11,774 nt of DNA from an uncultured Thermomicrobiales bacterium (lineage in GTDB: Bacteria; Chloroflexota; Chloroflexia; Thermomicrobiales; UBA6265), in the NCBI GenBank assembly GCA_902806365.1, contig CADCWJ010000474.1:1-11774 (forward strand). The letters are read 5' to 3'. This document shows positions 1 to 6,370 of this stretch, in pieces. Made by a program: the position numbers and the translations under genes. Every line of letters begins with the position of its first letter. The stretch's first letter is position 1. The notes below the pieces were generated by a model. That model worked only from the letters and a program-made list of their open reading frames with translations, ran no database searches and was not told the DNA's origin.

Positions 1-261
1 CGGCAATGCGACGGCATAGGGACCGGTCACGTCCGGCACCGCGCCGCCCGGCAGCGTGCCGACGACTTCGATCCCCCAGTACTCCGGCTGCCGGATATAG
101 ATCCTTGGAACCAGCCGCACATCCATATTCCGGTAAGGGGCTTCACCCTGCACCACGAGGATCCAGCCACCGGCAAACCCGGGATGCAGCTCCGCCTTCT
201 CGAAATCGATCAGGCGGGATGTTTCACTCGCCGGCAGTGCCAGGAACGCAACATCGCTCAT
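1..261 (-). CDS. Hypothetical protein, 5' part (runs off the left edge)
   Basis: An open frame reads from an ATG at 261 leftwards to base 1 without a stop, giving the first 87 residues of a protein that begins MSDVAFLALPASETSRLIDF. The start is supported by a GGAG Shine-Dalgarno core at 269-272, seven bases before the ATG, and by a near-consensus promoter about 100 bp upstream. I do not recognise the family. The visible part is soluble in character: there is no signal peptide or membrane segment, it alternates hydrophobic and charged residues as in a beta-rich fold, and it has aromatic-rich stretches (GGWILVVQGE near residues 28-37, IYIRQPEYWG near 54-63). It lies on the same strand as the GH35 gene and 211 bp beyond its stop, but its own promoter suggests a separate transcription unit. 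The opposite-strand frame over the same bases has no start signal and looks like a shadow. Confidence 0.7.
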   Translation of the reverse strand, partial: MSDVAFLALPASETSRLIDFEKAELHPGFAGGWILVVQGEAPYRNMDVRLVPRIYIRQPEYWGIEVVGTLPGGAVPDVTGPYAVALP

Positions 262-263
262 CG

Positions 264-272
264 CTTTTCTCC
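264..272 (-). promoter_or_regulatory. Ribosome binding site of the left-edge gene
   Basis: On the minus strand the bases read GGAGAAAAG, directly before GCG and ATG. The GGAG core pairs with the 3' end of 16S rRNA at a suitable distance. It fixes the start at 261 rather than the out-of-frame ATG seven bases further on. Confidence 0.55.
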
Positions 273-372
273 TTGCCCCTGCAGATGCGGTAGCGGACCG
301 GAAACCCGGTGCGCGTGGTACCAACCGCAGGTCGCGAGATACGCCAAGCATGAGATGAGGAACCCGGGCTCG

Positions 373-401
373 ATTATACGCAGCTCCGCACACTATGTGA
401 A
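373..401 (-). promoter_or_regulatory. Sigma-70-type promoter for the left-edge gene
   Basis: On the minus strand a -35 box TTCACA (401 to 396, five of six consensus bases) is followed by exactly 17 bases and a perfect -10 box TATAAT (378 to 373). Transcription would start near 366, giving a 5' leader of about 105 nt before the ATG at 261. This is the best promoter match in the window and stands out in such GC-rich DNA. It argues that the left-edge gene is not merely a downstream member of the GH35 transcript. Confidence 0.6.
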
Positions 402-422
402 GATAACTGCCTCCTAGTCTCC

Positions 423-447
423 CCGGCGTTCCCCGCCGACACGCCGG
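423..447 (-). terminator. Possible weak terminator hairpin after the GH35 gene
   Basis: The arms CCGGCGT (423-429) and ACGCCGG (441-447) can form a seven-pair GC-rich stem with an 11-nt loop, 26 bases beyond the GH35 stop codon. No T-run follows on the minus strand, so it is not a canonical intrinsic terminator. Its placement between the GH35 stop and the next promoter is the main reason to list it. Confidence 0.3.
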
Positions 448-472
448 CAGGGCAGGACTGAGATTCAGCTCG

Positions 473-2887
473 TTACGATCCTGACCAGCGCAGGGCCAGC
501 AACTCATCGCCGGTACCACGACCGGTAAACGTCACCAGCGCTCCGCCGTCGCGAGGGGCAATCTCGTAACCGTCGCCGGGTGACAGCGTGCGCGCCGATT
601 CCAGCAGCATCGCATCGTCCCCGCCCATCAGGCGGACCGTGATCCCGTCGTCGTTCCACTCCGCGATCTCGACCGTCGACCAGGCCACCCGGACATCGCC
701 ACGATCGAGCCCGAGCGGCAGCATCACGCCGTCCCGGCGCCGCAGCATCACCGTCCGACCCTCGAACAACGGCTCCCCGCCCTCGCTCAACCGCACCGGC
801 TTGTCGAACCCGTCGAGGTTGAGGGCGTGGATGAACCGCTCACCGTCCGGCGTCGCCGCCGACGACAGGAAGATGCCGTGGCGGGGATGGTCGTGCGTCA
901 GCCCCGGCGTCGCACCCAGATCGGCGAAGGCACGGGCGAAAAACGTCAGGTCGGTGGGGATCTCGGCCGAAACCACGATCGCGCGGCCCTTCCCCACCTC
1001 GATATCGAACCCACATGCCTCGTCGGCGCCGTAGACGCGGAAGAGCACGCCGCCGCGGTCGGCCGCGAAGGTCTGGGCGAATCCCGCCCGAAGCTCCGGT
1101 CGCGGCGCGGCCCAGCCATCGGCGGCCAGCGACAGGAAGTAACGGTGATCGGCCCACCGCATCCCGATCGGCCGGAGCCCAAGCGCTTTCAGCAGAAGGC
1201 GGCACGGCTGCCCGATCATGTCGAACAGCGGCACCTCGCCGTAGAGGAAGAGCTGTCCGCCACTCTCCAGATAGCTGACGAGCTTGCGCTGGATCGACTC
1301 CGCCATGTAGCGCGCCGAGGCGAGGGCGAGCACCGGTGTGGCCGCGACATCGAGCGGACCATTCTGGATGTCGACCGCGCCGTAGCGGAAGGTGAGGTGC
1401 ATCATCGCGCGGGCAAGCCCGGCGCCCGGCCCTCCGAACCGGACCCGGCGCAAGTCATCGGCGATCTCGCGCATGATCGCGCTCTTCGGATAGACGCTCT
1501 CGGTCATCCAGTAATCGGGAATGAAGCCGACCGAGACGCTGTCCCGCTCTTCGTCGGCAATCGCGATCTCGTCCGCAAGCGATGCCAGCATGCGATTCGT
1601 GCGCGCGAGGCGCGGCAGCGTGTAGTTAGGCTCACCTTCGGGGCTGATCGGGGCGTTCGTGCCGTGCCGTTCGCCGGTGAAGCTGATCCGGTCGTTGCCG
1701 TCGCCGGTGGCCAGGTCCATCCGGTAGTTCACGCCTCCGGTGAACAGGTAATAGTTGATGAGGCGATTGCCCTGGACGATGCTGATCCGGAGCTTGAAAT
1801 CGGCGGCAGCGGGATCGAGCCGGGCTCCCATCGTCTGCCCGTAATCGCCCTCGCCAGCCTCGAACTCCATTGACGTCAGCGGCTGTTCGGGCCGGTTCAC
1901 CGCGTCCATGAAGGCGTTCATGAGGTAGAGGTCGGGGGCATTCACCGAGGTCAGGTCGCCGAGGTAGTGATCGCTGCCGCCAAGGTATCCGCCGGTCCGG
2001 GTGTAGCTCTGGAAGAGCTGGCTGATCCCGATCGGGAACGTCTCGCCCCCACCGGCCTCGGTACCGTGGATGTTGATGATGAACGGGATTCCGGAGATAC
2101 CGAACTCCTCGGCGTAGCTTCGCAGGGTCGCCACGTAGCGCGCGAAGCGATCGCGCATGAAGGCGCCAAGATCCCGCATCAGGTGGGGCGCGTAGCGCTC
2201 GCGAGGGGAACGGATTGCCTGTGCGAACAGGGCGGGATCGTGACCCACGAAGGGATAGATGAACTCGCGGTCGCCGTTCTGGGCGACGAGCCACCGCCCA
2301 AAATCCTCAACGACGTCATCGGTCAGGTCGGGCATGTTGCTGACCCACGACAGCATCCCGATCTCGTTGTCGAGCTGCAGCCCGATCACCTTGCCACCAC
2401 GGTCGGGCAGGCGCGCCGCGACGATCGGGATCACCGCGCCATACCACCCGTGAACCGCATCCAGGAACGCCGGCGCGAGGTAGTCGAGGGTGCGGGTCGA
2501 AGCGAGCTGGTGGTCCCAGCTCACCGGAACGATCTCCGGGTGATCCTCGTAGAGGCGATACGGCACGCCCTCGTTCTTCAGCTCGGCCATGATGAAGGGA
2601 CCGGGACGCGCGATGAAGTGGAGATCGTGTTCCGCGCACAGGTCGATAAACGCGCCGAGGTCGAGTTCGGGCCGGGTGTGACCATCGAGGTCGATCTCAC
2701 CACTCGGAAGCTCGTGGCAGAGCCAGGGGATGTAGGAGGCGACAGTATTGCCGCCGGCCGCCTTGAGCCTGGCAATCCGATCAGCCCATTCCGAGCGTTT
2801 GAGGCGGAAGTAATGGATCTCCCCGGAGATCAGCAGCGACGGCACACCGTCGATCAGGATCCGCTTGTGCTCGAGCTCGACCACCAT
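473..2887 (-). CDS. Glycoside hydrolase family 35 enzyme (beta-galactosidase or exo-beta-glucosaminidase type), cytoplasmic
   Basis: An 804-residue retaining glycosidase. The GH35 TIM barrel occupies about residues 5-390: SGEIHYFR (21-28), the NTVASYIPWLCHE stretch (47-59), ARPGPFIMAE (93-102) with the conserved RPGP turn, QLDNEIG (171-177) with E175 as probable acid/base, and SMEFEAG (339-345) with E341 as probable nucleophile. Residues about 450-660 look like the alpha/beta domain seen in GH42 enzymes, and the rest is beta-rich. This length and layout recall the archaeal GH35 exo-beta-D-glucosaminidases (GlmA type) as well as beta-galactosidases, so the terminal sugar is uncertain. No signal peptide is present, so it should act on imported oligosaccharides. 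The start at 2887 follows a strong AGGAGGG. The frame stays open for 38 more codons upstream, but these lie in repeat DNA and are not homologous-looking. It is divergent from the LacI repressor and transporter genes. Confidence 0.9.
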   Translation of the reverse strand: MVVELEHKRILIDGVPSLLISGEIHYFRLKRSEWADRIARLKAAGGNTVASYIPWLCHELPSGEIDLDGHTRPELDLGAFIDLCAEHDLHFIARPGPFIMAELKNEGVPYRLYEDHPEIVPVSWDHQLASTRTLDYLAPAFLDAVHGWYGAVIPIVAARLPDRGGKVIGLQLDNEIGMLSWVSNMPDLTDDVVEDFGRWLVAQNGDREFIYPFVGHDPALFAQAIRSPRERYAPHLMRDLGAFMRDRFARYVATLRSYAEEFGISGIPFIINIHGTEAGGGETFPIGISQLFQSYTRTGGYLGGSDHYLGDLTSVNAPDLYLMNAFMDAVNRPEQPLTSMEFEAGEGDYGQTMGARLDPAAADFKLRISIVQGNRLINYYLFTGGVNYRMDLATGDGNDRISFTGERHGTNAPISPEGEPNYTLPRLARTNRMLASLADEIAIADEERDSVSVGFIPDYWMTESVYPKSAIMREIADDLRRVRFGGPGAGLARAMMHLTFRYGAVDIQNGPLDVAATPVLALASARYMAESIQRKLVSYLESGGQLFLYGEVPLFDMIGQPCRLLLKALGLRPIGMRWADHRYFLSLAADGWAAPRPELRAGFAQTFAADRGGVLFRVYGADEACGFDIEVGKGRAIVVSAEIPTDLTFFARAFADLGATPGLTHDHPRHGIFLSSAATPDGERFIHALNLDGFDKPVRLSEGGEPLFEGRTVMLRRRDGVMLPLGLDRGDVRVAWSTVEIAEWNDDGITVRLMGGDDAMLLESARTLSPGDGYEIAPRDGGALVTFTGRGTGDELLALRWSGS

Positions 2888-2895
2888 GCCTCGTG

Positions 2896-2902
2896 CCCTC
2901 CT
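2896..2902 (-). promoter_or_regulatory. Ribosome binding site that sets the GH35 start
   Basis: The minus strand reads AGGAGGG (2902 to 2896), eight bases before the ATG at 2887. This decides the start against the longer frame beginning at 3001, whose extra 38 codons come from the palindromic repeats at 2935-2974. Confidence 0.7.
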
Positions 2903-2930
2903 GGCCGAAAAACGTCGTCGGGCTACCGTG

Positions 2931-2956
2931 GTAGGGGCTGCCCCATGGGGCAGCCC
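2931..2956 (+). repeat. GTAGGGG-type hairpin repeat, copy 1
   Basis: The unit begins GTAGGGG. Bases 2935-2956 form a perfect 22-bp palindrome (arms GGGCTGCCCCA and TGGGGCAGCCC). Two other copies occur at 10125-10149 and, inverted, at 10219-10243, with different but still complementary stem triplets: CTG/CAG here, AGG/CCT and ACA/TGT there. It sits in the leader between any distant GH35 promoter and the GH35 ribosome binding site. Confidence 0.7.
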
Positions 2957-2957
2957 G

Positions 2958-2974
2958 GTGAAGCGACGCTTCAC
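2958..2974. repeat. 17-bp palindrome next to hairpin repeat copy 1
   Basis: The arms GTGAAGCG (2958-2965) and CGCTTCAC (2967-2974) are perfect reverse complements around the single base 2966. It follows hairpin copy 1 by one base and is probably part of the same intergenic repeat block. No protein-binding role can be assigned from the sequence. Confidence 0.6.
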
Positions 2975-3008
2975 GTTGGTCCCCGTAGAGCCAGCGGACA
3001 TCCCAAAC

Positions 3009-3154
3009 CGTCATCCCCACAGTTGTGTCGGGCAGCGGCATCGAAGCGGAGTCGAGGGATCTCGGCAGCTGCGTCGTCGCAACCGCGCTCCGGCAAGACG
3101 CTTCTCCAATGCCAGGTGATTGCGCGGGGATGCTTCGACGAGCTCGGAATGACG
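3009..3154. repeat. 146-bp intergenic element with short inverted ends (MITE/REP-like)
   Basis: The left end CGTCATCCC (3009-3017) and the right end GGAATGACG (3146-3154) are inverted copies with one mismatch in nine. The interior has phrases such as GTCGAGGGATCTCGG and GATGCTTCGACGAGCTCGG, a pattern met often in dispersed intergenic repeats of many bacterial genomes, where it is mistranslated as HSELVEA-like peptides. No target-site duplication is evident and there is no coding capacity, so any mobility would depend on enzymes elsewhere. Only one copy is in this window, so its repeat status rests on general recognition. Confidence 0.5.
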
Positions 3155-3236
3155 ATATGGGCTGTGCCGCCATGAACATCCATCGTCATCGTTGGCCCGT
3201 CTGGTCCCGGCGGCCGCCCACTTCGTGAACGGAGTG

Positions 3237-3265
3237 TTGCGTTCTCCGGAGTACCAGAGTAAGCT
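3237..3265 (+). promoter_or_regulatory. Predicted promoter of the LacI-transporter operon
   Basis: TTGCGT (3237-3242) and TAAGCT (3260-3265) are separated by 17 bases. The -35 matches four and the -10 three of six consensus positions, so this is a modest prediction. Transcription would begin near 3272, putting the palindrome at 3280-3291 at about +8 to +19, a normal place for an autorepressor to bind. Confidence 0.35.
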
Positions 3266-3284
3266 GGCACGATCGAACTGTAAA
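3256..3284 (-). promoter_or_regulatory. Predicted leftward promoter reading toward the GH35 gene
   Basis: On the minus strand TTTACA (3284 to 3279, five of six consensus bases) precedes TACTCT (3261 to 3256) by 17 bases. The -35 box lies partly inside the operator palindrome, so the repressor could block it. Transcription would start near 3249 and leave a leader of about 360 nt before the GH35 ATG, crossing the 146-bp element and the hairpin repeat. The -10 is weak, so a promoter closer to the GH35 gene remains possible. Confidence 0.35.
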
Positions 3285-3291
3285 CGTTTAC
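3280..3291. promoter_or_regulatory. LacI-family operator (perfect 12-bp palindrome)
   Basis: GTAAACGTTTAC is a perfect palindrome with the CG centre and A-rich half-sites characteristic of LacI/GalR-family operators. It lies 16 bases before the GTG start of the LacI-family gene, downstream of the rightward -10 and overlapping the leftward -35. The obvious ligand is the adjacent repressor, giving autoregulation and control of the transporter genes, and perhaps of the GH35 gene. I found no second copy before the binding-protein gene. Confidence 0.75.
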
Positions 3292-3307
3292 GAGGATCGG
3301 ACAGAGC

Positions 3308-4420
3308 GTGGCTGGGAAGAATCCCACCTTGCACGAAGTCGCCGCTCAGGCTGGCGTCTCGATCGCCACCGTATCGCGCGTCGCGCGTGGATTCGGCCAG
3401 GTCTCCCCCGCGACTCGCGGCAAGGTGCTCGAAGTCATCGAGAACATGAACTATCGTCCGAGCCATTTCGGCCGGGCGCTGGTGAAGCGGCGGCATGGCG
3501 CGCTCGGGCTCGTCTTCCCCGGTCTTCGTGGCCCCTACTACTCCGAGGTGATCCACGGCTTCGAGCTCGAGTCCGTCGCCGCCCGGATGAGCCTGATGAT
3601 CGTCGGCACCGAGCTGCTGGGTTCGGCCGAGGAGCAGGTTCTGGGAATGGCCGACCGTACCGATGGGCTGGCGGTGATGGGCGGCGCGGTCGGGGACGAG
3701 CTCGTACAGCGGCTCGTCCGCCGCCAGATCCCGGTCGTGACCCTTTCCCGGCGCCAGCTCGACGACATCCCGAACGTGCGCGTCGACAACTACTCCAACA
3801 CCGTCGCGCTGACCCGGCACCTGATCGACGTCCACGGCTACCGCAATCTCCAGTTCATCGGAAACATTGTCGGTGCACCGGACGCGACCGACCGCTGGGC
3901 CGGTTTCCAGCAAGCCCACCGGGAGGCGGGCCTGAACCCGCCGGACGACCCCGTCGCCTTCGGCTACGAGCAGACCGCCGGTGTGCTCGCCGCCAACCAG
4001 ATCTTCGACCGCCCACCGTGGCCGGAAGCGATCGTCTGCGGCAACGACGAGCTGGCGTTCGGCGCGCTCTCGGCGGCGGCGGCGCGGGAGATCCGGGTGC
4101 CGCACGATCTGGCGATCACCGGCTGGGACGATATCCCGTTCGCCCGGATTGCGACCCCGCCGCTGACGACGGTACATCAGCCGGCCCGTGATCTCGGCGC
4201 CGAGACCGCCCGCATGCTGCTCAACCGGATCAATGGCCTTCCCGACCCACCCGAAGAGCTCGTGCTGCCGACCAGGCTGGAGATCCGCGCGAGCTGCGGA
4301 TGCCGTCCCGTTGACATCCCCAACAACGGTGCGCCGCTCCCGGCGGCGGCTACAGGAAGTGGAAAGGAGGACATCAACGAGACGTTCGGCAGCGAAACGG
4401 TCCGTCACCCTACCACCTGA
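3308..4420 (+). CDS. LacI-family transcriptional repressor
   Basis: A 370-residue sugar-responsive DNA-binding regulator. Residues 6-28 form the LacI helix-turn-helix (TLHEVAAQAGVSIATVSRVA), followed by NYRP (48-51) and the hinge segment to about 62. Residues 65-330 are the periplasmic-binding-protein-like ligand domain, with the typical CGNDELAFGAL (244-254) and ITGWDDIPFA (270-279) motifs and the terminal RASCGC (327-332). The GTG start at 3308 is required because the next in-frame Met (residue 47) lies beyond the helix-turn-helix. A GAGGA at 3292-3296 can serve as ribosome binding site, at a rather long 11-base spacing. After the usual family end there is an extra polar tail of about 38 residues with no recognised domain. 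It heads the transporter operon, 60 bp before the binding-protein gene, and probably binds the palindrome at 3280-3291, releasing it when the imported sugar or a product binds. Confidence 0.93.
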   Translation: MAGKNPTLHEVAAQAGVSIATVSRVARGFGQVSPATRGKVLEVIENMNYRPSHFGRALVKRRHGALGLVFPGLRGPYYSEVIHGFELESVAARMSLMIVGTELLGSAEEQVLGMADRTDGLAVMGGAVGDELVQRLVRRQIPVVTLSRRQLDDIPNVRVDNYSNTVALTRHLIDVHGYRNLQFIGNIVGAPDATDRWAGFQQAHREAGLNPPDDPVAFGYEQTAGVLAANQIFDRPPWPEAIVCGNDELAFGALSAAAAREIRVPHDLAITGWDDIPFARIATPPLTTVHQPARDLGAETARMLLNRINGLPDPPEELVLPTRLEIRASCGCRPVDIPNNGAPLPAAATGSGKEDINETFGSETVRHPTT

Positions 4421-4465
4421 CCGCACCAGTCGATTGAAGCAGCGACGATGCATCCACCACTACGC

Positions 4466-4472
4466 AAGGGAG
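4466..4472 (+). promoter_or_regulatory. Ribosome binding site that sets the solute-binding protein start
   Basis: AAGGGAG lies eight bases before the ATG at 4481. The alternative in-frame ATG at 4448 has no comparable purine run before it, so 4481 is preferred. Confidence 0.6.
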
Positions 4473-4480
4473 CACCACGC

Positions 4481-6259
4481 ATGACCACGGGAAGCCCAGA
4501 CAACAGGCACATCGTCAATCTCGCCACCGGTTGCATCGGCGACTCCTGCGCCGTTGCCCCCGCCGGCACCGGCACGCCCGGGGGCGTTCCTGCCGGTTTC
4601 AGCCTGAACCGGCGCCCCCTCCTCCAGGGGGCCGCCGGCGCGGCGAGCCTCGCCCTCGTCGGCGGACTCCCGGGCGCCGCCAGCGCCGAGGAACAGGCGA
4701 TGATCGAGGAGCTCGTCCTCGGGGGTATCGGCGGTGGTTCCAACCCCCAGATCAACCTGAATGCCTACTCGCCGAACAAGCTGGCCGGCGGCGCCTTCAT
4801 GTTCGAAACGCTCTTCATCATCAATGCCTACAACTGCGAGCAGGTGCCCTGGCTCGCCGAGAGCTACGAATGGTCGGCGGATAACCTGACCCTCACCTTC
4901 ACGATTCGCGAAGGTGTGCTCTGGAGCGACGGCACGCCGTTCAGCGCCGCCGACGTCGACTTCACCTTCAACCTGCTCAAGGCCAACCCCGGGCTCGACA
5001 TCGAGACCGCCTGGGGCTCGCTGGAGAGTGTGAAGGCGGCTGACAACACGGTCGTCTTTACCTTCGCCAAGCTGGCGCTTCCCGATTTCTTCCGCATCAG
5101 CCGCACGCTGATCGTGCCCAAGCACCAATGGGAGACCTTTGCCGATCCCGTCACCGAAGTAAACGCCACACCGATCGGAACGGGGCCGTTCATCTTCGAA
5201 AGCTTCACCGGCGAGCAGGTCACCGCGGTCAGGAACGAACGGTACTGGCAGGCCGACAGAATCCGGATCAACCGGCTGATCTGGCAGCGGGAGGCCGGCG
5301 AGCCGCAAGTCAACCAGCTCCGGCTCGCGAACGGCGAGTACGACTGGGGCCAGATGTACATCCCCAATGTCGAGCAGGTTTTTGTCGGAAAGGACCGTGA
5401 GCACAACAAGTACTGGTTCGATCAGGGCGGATCGATCGGGATCGGCATGAACCTGACCAAGGAGCCGTTCAACGATCTCGCCTTCCGCAAGGCCCTCGCC
5501 TTCGCGATCGACCGCGACAAGATCATCCAGAACGCCCAACTGGGCTATGTCACGGCCGCCAGCCAGACTGGGCTCAAGCTGCCCGGCCACGCCGAGTGGC
5601 TCAACACCGAAATCCCCAACGAGGGGTATATCGCCTACGACCTCGATGCCGCCAAGGCAGCCTTCACCGAGGCCGGGTACACCACCGACGGCGAAGGCCG
5701 GCTGCTCGGCAAGGCGGGGACGCCAATCGAGTTCCGGTTCATGGTTCCGGCCGGCTACGCCGACTGGATCCAGGCCGCCCAGATCATCCAGGAAAACTGC
5801 GCGGCGGTCGGCATCACGCTCAACGTCGAGACGCCGGATGTCGAGATTCACGACAAGGACCGTGCGGCGGGGAACTACGACACCTACTTCCAGGTGCATG
5901 GTGGTTCCTGCGACATGTTCTCCAATTTCTACGACAACTTCGCCTCGGAACGCAGTGCGCCGATCGGCGAGCCGGCCGTGTCGAACTGGATCCGCTTCGA
6001 GAATGCCCAGCTCGACGAGCTGACCACCGAGCTGGCCGTCACCAGCGACCGTGCCCGTCAGATGGAGATCGTCAAGGAGCTCCAGCTCATTCTCTACAAC
6101 GAGATCCCCGTGATCGACATCTGGTACGGCGCGCTCTGGTTCGAGTACCGCACCGAGAAGGCCGAGGGCTGGCCGAACGCGGAGAACCCGTACTGCTCGC
6201 CGAACCCGAATCCGCAACTGGTGCTGATCAACCTCGTCCCGCCGGGTGAAGGCGCGTAG
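4481..6259 (+). CDS. ABC transporter solute-binding protein, family 5 (Dpp/Opp/oligosaccharide type)
   Basis: A 592-residue exported receptor that captures the substrate and delivers it to the permeases encoded next. The N-terminus has a twin-arginine-like signal: SLNRRPLLQG (41-50, RR at 44-45), a hydrophobic core to about 63 and a probable cleavage after AASA at A69. The Arg pair is preceded by an unusually long region of about 43 residues containing C18 and C23. Family 5 features follow: WLAESYEW (124-131), the REGVLWSDGTPFSAADVDFTF block (143-163), IGTGPFIFESF (232-242) and the NERYW segment (252-256). The C-terminus has no membrane anchor or lipobox. Family 5 proteins carry peptides, nickel or oligosaccharides. 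The neighbouring GH35 enzyme and LacI regulator favour a sugar, as in the Thermotoga oligosaccharide transporters of this class. A large hairpin follows the stop codon. Confidence 0.92.
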   Translation: MTTGSPDNRHIVNLATGCIGDSCAVAPAGTGTPGGVPAGFSLNRRPLLQGAAGAASLALVGGLPGAASAEEQAMIEELVLGGIGGGSNPQINLNAYSPNKLAGGAFMFETLFIINAYNCEQVPWLAESYEWSADNLTLTFTIREGVLWSDGTPFSAADVDFTFNLLKANPGLDIETAWGSLESVKAADNTVVFTFAKLALPDFFRISRTLIVPKHQWETFADPVTEVNATPIGTGPFIFESFTGEQVTAVRNERYWQADRIRINRLIWQREAGEPQVNQLRLANGEYDWGQMYIPNVEQVFVGKDREHNKYWFDQGGSIGIGMNLTKEPFNDLAFRKALAFAIDRDKIIQNAQLGYVTAASQTGLKLPGHAEWLNTEIPNEGYIAYDLDAAKAAFTEAGYTTDGEGRLLGKAGTPIEFRFMVPAGYADWIQAAQIIQENCAAVGITLNVETPDVEIHDKDRAAGNYDTYFQVHGGSCDMFSNFYDNFASERSAPIGEPAVSNWIRFENAQLDELTTELAVTSDRARQMEIVKELQLILYNEIPVIDIWYGALWFEYRTEKAEGWPNAENPYCSPNPNPQLVLINLVPPGEGA

Positions 6260-6273
6260 CGTACGGAACGTCG

Positions 6274-6311
6274 GGCAGCAGGAGGGGCGCGTCCCCGCCT
6301 CTCCTGCTGCC
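6274..6311 (+). promoter_or_regulatory. Intra-operon stem-loop between binding-protein and permease genes
   Basis: The arms GGCAGCAGGAG (6274-6284) and CTCCTGCTGCC (6301-6311) pair perfectly. The stem extends inward by one G-U and four Watson-Crick pairs (6285-6289 with 6296-6300), giving 16 pairs and a six-base loop. No T-run follows, so full termination is unlikely. Such hairpins after binding-protein genes commonly protect the upstream mRNA from 3' exonucleases or cause partial termination, giving more binding protein than permease. The structure is seen directly; the role is inferred. Confidence 0.6.
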
Positions 6312-6370
6312 TCAGGCCGGGCTTCGTCCGGGCACGCGTATTCTCGGGTGCCGACCAAGGATGCTGTGGC

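Noticed and set aside
6..417. Small plus-strand open frames at the left edge
   Set aside because: They lack ribosome binding sites, are Arg/Pro/Ser-rich, and lie opposite a better supported minus-strand gene and its promoter.
2888..3001. A 38-codon N-terminal extension of the GH35 protein
   Set aside because: The extension is translated from palindromic repeat DNA, and a strong ribosome binding site lies directly before the internal ATG at 2887.
827..3175. Long plus-strand open frames (348 and 402 codons) opposite the GH35 gene
   Set aside because: They have no domain-like sequence, are rich in Arg, Asp and Gly as GC-rich shadow frames are, and lie exactly antisense to a gene with clear catalytic motifs.
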